The translations under genes and the position numbers were made by a program. The notes beneath the pieces were generated by a model. That model searched no databases. It saw only the letters and a list, made by a program, of their open reading frames with translations, and was not told the origin of the DNA. DNA of 19,328 nt from Gammaproteobacteria bacterium. GTDB taxonomy: Bacteria; Pseudomonadota; Gammaproteobacteria; Steroidobacterales; MnTg04. The DNA lies in contig JAPUHG010000298.1 in the NCBI GenBank assembly GCA_027297845.1, positions 1 to 19,328 on the forward strand, in the 5' to 3' direction. Below, one piece after another: positions 14,878 to 19,328 of the stretch; position 1 is the stretch's first letter; each line of letters begins with the position of its first letter.

Positions 14878-16581
14878 ATGAACAGCCGATCCATCCCGGC
14901 CAGAGTTTTCGGTCTTGTTACCATGCTGGTGCTAACCGCCTGTGGTCAATCCACTGACAACCCGAACCAATCGTCGCAAAAGGCGGCGGCCGGAAGCCGT
15001 GAGCAAACCGCTCAGGACAGCCGGCACGACTGGCTGGAAAAGCGCAAGGGAATTTATGCGCCATTCGAGCTGACGGCGGATCTATCGAGTCTCAGCGACC
15101 GGCAAAAACAGATGTTGGTCAAGTTGATCGAGGCATCGAAGATCATGGATGAATTATTCTGGCTTCAGGTGCTGGGAGCGAAGGAGCCGTTCCTGGCTGC
15201 GATCGATGACCCGGACGCACGCAAGTTTGCCGAACTGAACTATGGCCCCTGGGATCTGTTGGCCAACGGCAGGCCGTTCATCGATGGCTATACAGCAAGT
15301 CCGCCGGGGGCGAATTTTTACCCGGCAGACATGACGACAGAAGAATTTGCAGCAGCGGAACTGCCCGGGAAAGACGGTCTGTACACTCTGCTTGGCAGAG
15401 ACTCGCAGGGCGAACTCTACGTCGTGCCATACAGTGAAGCTTACGCGGAGCAATTGACGGCGGCGGCAATGCTGCTCCGGGAAGCCGCGGCGCTGGCCGA
15501 TAACAACCAGTTTTCCGATTACCTGAAAGCCCGTGCAGAGGCGTTTCTCAGCGATGACTACTACGCCAGCGACATGCTGTGGATGGACATGAAAAACAAC
15601 CCGATAGACCTCGTCATCGGGCCGATCGAGACCTATGCGGATGCTTTGTTTGGTTACAAAGCGGCGTTCGAGTCTTTCGTGTTATTGAAAGACCTGTCCT
15701 GGTCCAGGCGGTTGAGCCGCTACGTCAGCTTCCTGCCGCAACTACAACGTGGTCTGCCGGTGGCGGACGAGTATAAGGCTGAAACACCGGGAACCGATTC
15801 GGATCTGAATGCCTACGATGTCCTGTATTACGCCGGTGACAGTAACTCCGGAGCAAAAACCATCGCGATTAATCTGCCAAATGACGAGACAGTGCAACTG
15901 GCAAAAGGAACCCGGCGCTTACAGCTAAAAAATGCGATGAGGGCGAAGTTCGACAAGATCATGTCGCCGATCGCGGATCAATTGATCGTGGAAGAGCAGA
16001 GGGCACACGTGACCTTCGATGCGTTTTTTGCCAACACGATGTTTCACGAGGTGGCGCATGGTCTCGGCATTAAAAACACGATCAACGGCAGTGACACGGT
16101 TCGCACATCCCTCAGGGAGCTGTCCTCGGCAATGGAAGAAGGCAAAGCCGATGTACTGGGCATCTATATGATTGGCAGTTTGTACCAGCAGGGAGAATTG
16201 GGTGACGTTGAGCTGATGGATTATTACGTGACTTTTCTCGCCGGTATTTTCCGTTCGGTTCGCTTCGGTGCATCCTCGGCCCACGGAAAAGCGAATATGG
16301 TGCGCTTCAATTTTTTCCGCGACCTGGGCGCCTTTGCCAAGGATCCGGACAGTGGTCGATACCGGGTTGATTTCGAACGCATGCAGGAAAGCATTGCAGC
16401 GCTATCGACGGTCCTGCTGACCCTCCAGGGCGATGGCGATTATGCAGGGGTCAGCCGCTTATTGTTGGATAAAGGGAATATCGGCGATGAGCTACAGGCG
16501 GATCTCGATCGACTGGCAGCGGCTGGGATTCCTGTCGATATCGAATTCATTCAGGGCGTCGATGTTCTGGGGCTGGACTGA
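14878..16581 (+). CDS. Lipoprotein zinc metallopeptidase of the M49 (dipeptidyl-peptidase III-like) family
   Basis: A 567-residue envelope protein. Residues 1-22 form a lipoprotein signal with lipobox LTAC (C22) and Q-type flank GQSTDN. The catalytic region carries H390-E391-V-A-H394 followed by GLG and, 26 residues on, E420-E421-G-K-A-D. This pairing of HExxH with EExKAD/E is characteristic of M49, although classical M49 enzymes have HExxGH. Members of this bacterial branch are often labelled Zn-dependent hydrolase. Substrate is unknown, probably short peptides in the periplasm. GAGG lies six bases before ATG 14878. The frame stays open from 14830, but that would overlap cysZ and displace the lipobox. 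The L,D-transpeptidase starts eight bases after the stop, suggesting a joint envelope role. Confidence 0.82.
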   Translation: MNSRSIPARVFGLVTMLVLTACGQSTDNPNQSSQKAAAGSREQTAQDSRHDWLEKRKGIYAPFELTADLSSLSDRQKQMLVKLIEASKIMDELFWLQVLGAKEPFLAAIDDPDARKFAELNYGPWDLLANGRPFIDGYTASPPGANFYPADMTTEEFAAAELPGKDGLYTLLGRDSQGELYVVPYSEAYAEQLTAAAMLLREAAALADNNQFSDYLKARAEAFLSDDYYASDMLWMDMKNNPIDLVIGPIETYADALFGYKAAFESFVLLKDLSWSRRLSRYVSFLPQLQRGLPVADEYKAETPGTDSDLNAYDVLYYAGDSNSGAKTIAINLPNDETVQLAKGTRRLQLKNAMRAKFDKIMSPIADQLIVEEQRAHVTFDAFFANTMFHEVAHGLGIKNTINGSDTVRTSLRELSSAMEEGKADVLGIYMIGSLYQQGELGDVELMDYYVTFLAGIFRSVRFGASSAHGKANMVRFNFFRDLGAFAKDPDSGRYRVDFERMQESIAALSTVLLTLQGDGDYAGVSRLLLDKGNIGDELQADLDRLAAAGIPVDIEFIQGVDVLGLD

Positions 16582-16589
16582 ATGATCCG

Positions 16590-17123
16590 ATGAAAGCCGC
16601 AGCCTGCAAGCATTGGGATTGGGGCAGTGGCCGGCTGGTTCTCTTTTTTCTGCTGTTGTTTTCGGTTGCCGAATTCGGGTTTACGGCGGAAAGCGACTGG
16701 TTGGCCGACAAGGTGCTCGTTTTGAAGGCGCAACGAAAACTTTTTCTGATCAAGGATGATCGAATTTTGAAAGCGATCGATATTAGGCTCGGACTGGTGC
16801 CCGAAGGGGAGAAGGAATCCGAAGGGGACTTTCGCACGCCAGAGGGTTCTTATTTTCTCGATCGGCGTAATTTGAACAGCGAGTATTTCTTATCCATCCA
16901 TATCAGTTATCCCAATGCGCAGGACCTGTCCGCCGCGAATGGAAGCGGCTTGCGGCCTGGCGGCAACATCATGATCCACGGGCTGCCAAACGACATGCGT
17001 CACGAGCGCGAGTATTATTCTGGCTGGGACTGGACCGATGGCTGCATCGCGGTGAACAACACCGACATGGTCGATATCTGGATGATGACAGCGGCCGATA
17101 CGCCGATCGAAATTCTCCCCTGA
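16590..17123 (+). CDS. L,D-transpeptidase (YkuD domain) family protein
   Basis: Periplasmic cysteine enzyme of the group that makes or breaks 3-3 cross-links or attaches proteins to peptidoglycan. The 177-residue protein has a hydrophobic signal segment (about 15-33). The YkuD domain runs from about 40 to the end: VLVLKAQRKLFLI, FRTPEGSYFL, then H130-G (in IMIHGLPND) and T-D-G-C152 in DWTDGCIAVNN. H130 and C152 are the catalytic pair. The usual S-H/R-G-C is T-D-G-C here, as in several YafK/ErfK-like members. There is no LysM or other wall-binding domain. It starts eight bases after the M49-like gene and is probably co-transcribed. No terminator is evident after it. Confidence 0.9.
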   Translation: MKAAACKHWDWGSGRLVLFFLLLFSVAEFGFTAESDWLADKVLVLKAQRKLFLIKDDRILKAIDIRLGLVPEGEKESEGDFRTPEGSYFLDRRNLNSEYFLSIHISYPNAQDLSAANGSGLRPGGNIMIHGLPNDMRHEREYYSGWDWTDGCIAVNNTDMVDIWMMTAADTPIEILP

Positions 17124-17329
17124 TACGCGCTTTTGCACTTACCGCCCGGATGGGTCGAGAGGCGGACGATGGGTAGTTTTGCCGTTACTGGACCATCGTA
17201 CAAACTCCAGGTTTTCCATAAGCCATTGAAAATCAACAAGTTCACCTAATCCTGATTGTGACCTAGTTCCTGTTTTGGGACCGGCCCGCCAATTACTGTA
17301 TGGGTCAAGGATTCGCCAGGATGGTGGGT

Positions 17330-17554
17330 ATGGGTAAGCACGATAAAATTCGAGATGAAAAACGGTCGCAAGTCGTCCGCAAACCCGGTAGCGCCGATGA
17401 TGAAGGCTGGGCTGCTTATCGCAGCTGGCTGGGTCAGGTCGCCGGGACGCGGGGACGCCGGGTAATGGCCGACAGTTCGATTTATACGCTGCAAGGTTAC
17501 AAAGACTGGGCCTACCAGGTGCGCAAGGTTTGGGGCCCGGATAAGACTGAGTAA
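17330..17554 (+). CDS. Small unrecognised basic protein, convergent with parA
   Basis: A 74-residue protein from ATG 17330 (AGGA at 17318-17321). In-frame ATGs at 17321 and 17300 would lengthen it slightly. The N-terminus is strongly charged and probably disordered (MGKHDKIRDEKRSQVVRK). The rest looks globular, with GWAAYRSWLGQVAG, then SSIYTLQGYKDWAYQVRKVW. It has no signal peptide, membrane segment or known motif. Its stop lies ten bases from the stop of the minus-strand parA gene. Composition and conserved-looking aromatic residues favour a true gene. Confidence 0.55.
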   Translation: MGKHDKIRDEKRSQVVRKPGSADDEGWAAYRSWLGQVAGTRGRRVMADSSIYTLQGYKDWAYQVRKVWGPDKTE

Positions 17555-17564
17555 TCAGCGACCT

Positions 17565-18245
17565 TCAAACGACACCGACCGATGGCATCGCGCCCGCCGG
17601 TCTGCTTTTCTCCCAGCTCAAAATTGATTTCCATTGTTCCAGATCTTTGCGTACATGGTGCGGTTTCATTTCGTGAATACCAACACCCTGTTCGGAAGCG
17701 CGAACATAGGCCTGTGAATCCCGCAACACGCCGACTATGGGGATCCTCAGATTCCGCAAAAACCGCATCAGCGAATGGTAAATCAAGGTTTTGCTTTTGA
17801 CGCGATTGGCCAGCACCCCAATGCGGCCATCGCTGCGCCTGATGCGCGCGATCAGCAATAAGTTTGATATCAGGGCGGTCGCTGCATGAATATCGATATC
17901 CGATGGCAGCACAGGAATCAGGATCGCCTGTGCGCCGCGAGTAATATCCGGTAGCGCCTGTGGGTCGAGTGCCGCAGGCGTGTCGACGACGACCCGCCTG
18001 GATTGCGGGGGCACCCGCATCTGCCAGCTTCGGGTTACCCGCATTTGACTCTCGTAGGCCGCAATACCGTGTATTGCCGGAAGGTCGGCAAAGCGCTTGT
18101 CGAGCCAGTGCATGCTCGATCCCTGCCGGTCCATGTCCATCAACGTCGGCTCCATGCCCTGCGTCGCAAAGTAGGCCGCCAGGTTGGTGGCGATCGTGGT
18201 TTTCCCGGAGCCCCCTTTCGGATTCAGCACGACGATCTTTTTCAT
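17565..18245 (-). CDS. Orphan ParA/MinD-family ATPase
   Basis: A 226-residue ATPase of the deviant Walker A class that positions cargo over the nucleoid or membrane. The P-loop is K10-GGSG-K15-TT with both signature lysines. Walker A' is MDMDRQGSS (36-44), and Walker B is RRVVVDTPA with D88. The adenine-side ANRVK lies at 146-150. It has no N-terminal helix-turn-helix, so it is the short, chromosomal-orphan or cargo-type ParA, not a P1-type plasmid ParA. No ParB or parS is seen. The frame stays open 36 codons upstream, but the Met directly before KKIVVLNPKGG is the natural start; its ribosome site is weak. Small genes of unknown function lie on both sides. Confidence 0.9.
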   Translation of the reverse strand: MKKIVVLNPKGGSGKTTIATNLAAYFATQGMEPTLMDMDRQGSSMHWLDKRFADLPAIHGIAAYESQMRVTRSWQMRVPPQSRRVVVDTPAALDPQALPDITRGAQAILIPVLPSDIDIHAATALISNLLLIARIRRSDGRIGVLANRVKSKTLIYHSLMRFLRNLRIPIVGVLRDSQAYVRASEQGVGIHEMKPHHVRKDLEQWKSILSWEKSRPAGAMPSVGVV

Positions 18246-18321
18246 GACCACAGACAATACGCCAGATTGGAGTTCGGCAATAGTGGCTCTCTGCATTATG
18301 TACACAGAGGCGTTGTTTCTT

Positions 18322-18364
18322 TGTGACCTGCAACACAGTGAATATGGCCGCACTTTTCTAAAGT
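18322..18364 (+). promoter_or_regulatory. CRP-like site and -10 ahead of the 57-codon ORF
   Basis: TGTGACCTGCAACACA (18322-18337) matches TGTGA-N6-TCACA in nine of ten defined positions. TAAAGT (18359-18364) could be the -10. The site centre is 29.5 bases before that -10, which is about -41.5 from the expected start, the class II activator position. The match to -10 consensus is only four of six. Confidence 0.4.
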
Positions 18365-18401
18365 TAGCTCCGGAAGCTGATAAATCTGGAGCGAAACTGA
18401 A

Positions 18402-18575
18402 ATGAGTAAGGAGTCCGAAAATCGGCGGGAAATAGAGCCGTTGAAAATGGACAGGAAGAACTGGATCGCCAATGCGATAGCGGCAGCGACTCGCGCGGTA
18501 GATCGCGAGATAGCAGAGGAAGCCGCAGGGTTATGTGACGGCTTGGATGGGCCGGACCGGACACAATTCGTCTGA
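18402..18575 (+). CDS. Small unrecognised ORF (57 residues), divergent from parA
   Basis: ATG 18402, with GGAG at 18388-18391, opens a 57-residue frame ending TGA at 18573-18575. The product begins MSKESENRREIEPLKMDRKN and continues as a probable helix (WIANAIAAATRAVDREIAEEA), ending in an acidic tail. It has no signal peptide or membrane segment and belongs to no family that I know. It lies 156 bases from the divergent parA gene and 60 bases before the 47-codon membrane-protein gene. A CRP-like site precedes it. A longer open frame runs antisense here but has no ribosome site and an implausible composition. Confidence 0.5.
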   Translation: MSKESENRREIEPLKMDRKNWIANAIAAATRAVDREIAEEAAGLCDGLDGPDRTQFV

Positions 18576-18635
18576 AGGCACACGAGACCAATAGGTTGCA
18601 AGGATCTGGCCAACGCCCTGAGCTAAGGAGCAAAC

Positions 18636-18779
18636 ATGGAAGTGCTTATTCAACTCCTGGATGAACTGGATGACCTGGCAGTCGGTTTTGCCCATTGGCT
18701 GGGCACCTGGCCCAGAACATTGGTTATTGGCGGCCTGGTTTTCTATTGCGCGGGTTTGTTGTATCTCTGGTTTGCCTGA
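18636..18779 (+). CDS. 47-residue single-pass membrane protein
   Basis: ATG 18636 has a perfect AAGGAG (18625-18630) five bases before it, the best ribosome site in this part of the window. The product has an acidic amphipathic N-terminus (MEVLIQLLDELDDLAVGF), a Trp-rich hinge (HWLGTWPRT) and one membrane helix from about 28 to 46 (LVIGGLVFYCAGLLYLWF). With the Arg before the helix, the N-terminus is probably cytoplasmic. It is probably co-transcribed with the preceding 57-codon ORF. Function unknown; this size and shape are common among regulatory micro-membrane-proteins. Confidence 0.7.
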   Translation: MEVLIQLLDELDDLAVGFAHWLGTWPRTLVIGGLVFYCAGLLYLWFA

Positions 18780-18796
18780 GCGGCGCTCGCGGCTCA

Positions 18797-18839
18797 TGTG
18801 ACCTGGATCACGTTTTGTAACTCCATAAAAAGATATTAT
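18797..18839 (+). promoter_or_regulatory. CRP-like site with a class II promoter layout
   Basis: TGTGACCTGGATCACG (18797-18812) matches TGTGA-N6-TCACA in nine of ten defined positions. TATTAT (18834-18839) is a good -10. The centre of the site is 29.5 bases before the -10, about -41.5 from the expected start near 18846. This is the classic class II CRP arrangement. The site starts 18 bases after the 47-codon gene and points to the next small gene. Confidence 0.55.
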
Positions 18840-18853
18840 GTAGCGTCGTTTGG

Positions 18854-19069
18854 ATGCTAATGGTATGGATCGTGCGAAAAAGGATCGACAGAGGCAGGCG
18901 GAGTTATCGAGGAGACTTGGTAGAGCAAGGCTCAATCCTGTCCAGGAAGGAAAAATCGCCATCGAAATCCAATAGCGACGCGCCAGAAAATACCTCTACC
19001 AGCGATACTACAATTAATGAAATCAGCGGCGACTCTTACCTGGTCGAGCTGATCAAAAAGCAGCTATAA
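18854..19069 (+). CDS. Small ORF of 71 codons, possibly the downstream part of a frame-split gene
   Basis: An open frame from ATG 18854 to TAA at 19067-19069. The second half is coding-like (SNSDAPENTSTSDTTINEIS, then DSYLVELIKKQL). The first half is less convincing (MLMVWIVRKRIDRGRRS). The putative transcription start at about 18846 would leave only eight bases of leader with no ribosome site. An overlapping frame from 18865 reads better at the start. The two may be one gene joined by a +1 shift, or only one may be real. No family recognised. Confidence 0.4.
   Translation: MLMVWIVRKRIDRGRRSYRGDLVEQGSILSRKEKSPSKSNSDAPENTSTSDTTINEISGDSYLVELIKKQL
18865..18975 (+). CDS. Alternative 36-residue ORF overlapping the previous frame
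   Basis: ATG 18865 opens MDRAKKDRQRQAELSRRL, a strongly charged helical stretch, and continues to EGKIAIEIQ before TAG at 18973-18975. GGA about ten bases before the ATG is a weak ribosome site. The start fits the CRP-like promoter better than the 18854 start, with a 19-base leader. It is one base out of register with the 71-codon frame. Confidence 0.35.
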   Translation: MDRAKKDRQRQAELSRRLGRARLNPVQEGKIAIEIQ

Positions 19070-19082
19070 CGATAAGCGCCAA

Positions 19083-19328
19083 TTACCTGGCGCCGCCATC
19101 GCCCGACTGCCTGGCCAGCGATCTAAGAAACTCTACCAGACCCAGTTTTTTGCCGAGGCCTGCCGCAGCAACGGGGCTTATGCTTTTCAAGGCCATCAGC
19201 GGCCTCACCGGCATACTGTTGACCAGGATTTCCGGCTTGTCCGAGTGCAACGCTTGCAACACGGCATCCGCTACCTCTTCGGGGGTGCAGCTACCGAGGC
19301 TACCCGGTGCATCGCGACCTTTACGGGC
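19083..19328 (-). CDS. C-terminal part of a short-chain dehydrogenase/reductase (SDR), cut by the window edge
   Basis: The last 81 residues are visible, with TAA at 19085-19083 on the minus strand; the start lies beyond base 19328. The text GSCTPEEVADAVLQALHSDK, then PEILVNSMPVRPLMALKSISP and GLGKKLGLVEFLRSL, follows the common C-terminal pattern of classical SDRs: xPxxVAxAV, then an E-x-x-V strand, then a helix rich in P and L. The Rossmann motif and YxxxK would be outside the window. Substrate unknown. Confidence 0.75.
   Translation of the reverse strand, partial: ARKGRDAPGSLGSCTPEEVADAVLQALHSDKPEILVNSMPVRPLMALKSISPVAAAGLGKKLGLVEFLRSLARQSGDGGAR

Noticed and set aside
18531..18962. 143-codon minus-strand open frame
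   Set aside because: It is antisense to two small plus-strand ORFs with ribosome sites. Its composition looks non-coding and no ribosome site precedes it.
19076..19093. Terminator hairpin after the SDR gene
   Set aside because: Only a 5-bp stem (GCGCC/GGCGC) without a T-run.
1..19328. tRNA, rRNA, CRISPR array, insertion sequence or prophage
   Set aside because: No cloverleaf with a CCA-type end, no regularly spaced repeats, and no transposase, integrase or phage structural protein were seen.

Overview
The window reads as a chromosomal segment of a gammaproteobacterium that I cannot place below class. The support is a house-keeping repertoire typical of that class (DegQ-like protease, Hsp20, CysZ, YccF, CbpA), a class II ribonucleotide reductase split into NrdJa and NrdJb as in Pseudomonas, and candidate sigma-E, sigma-32, NrdR, DnaA and CRP-type sites at the expected genes. 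I see no phage, insertion sequence, CRISPR array, tRNA or rRNA.

Layout. Positions 1-43 form a perfect 19-bp hairpin. It is followed by an NAD-binding epimerase-like (NDUFA9-type) gene on the minus strand and a divergent TauE/SafE permease. A shared two-way terminator (about 1965-1995) separates the permease from an envelope-stress block on the minus strand: the DegQ-like protease, preceded by hsp20. The hsp20 terminator hairpin overlaps the -35 of a sigma-E-like promoter for the protease. The 455-bp gap 3944-4398 is the densest regulatory region: a sigma-32-like promoter toward hsp20, a perfect DnaA box, two NrdR boxes 165 bp apart, a sigma-70-like promoter and five copies of CCTGAA/TTCAGG.

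The plus-strand block nrdJa, a 59-codon ORF and nrdJb makes deoxyribonucleotides in a B12-dependent reaction and ends at a UUCG-loop terminator. Next come a MerR-type regulator with a mercury-type cysteine triad, a secreted Rap1a/Tai-like protein, cbpA (minus strand), a small lipoprotein and an FAD-linked oxidase. From about 11.8 kb a co-directional run carries yccF, an ALDH4A1-type P5C dehydrogenase (pruA), cysZ, a lipoprotein M49-like metallopeptidase and an L,D-transpeptidase. These are membrane, amino-acid and cell-wall functions, and the last genes are closely spaced.

The final 2.2 kb holds an orphan ParA ATPase (minus strand) with small unrecognised genes on both sides, including a 57-codon ORF, a 47-codon single-pass membrane protein and a possibly frame-split small gene. 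Two CRP-like sites sit here with the same spacing to putative -10 boxes. The window ends inside the C-terminus of a short-chain dehydrogenase.

The most likely places for something undescribed are the small-gene cluster around the orphan ParA with its paired CRP-like promoters, the small ORF lodged inside the split nrdJ operon, and the unusual nrdJ control region. I do not see an obvious large novel system such as a defence island.
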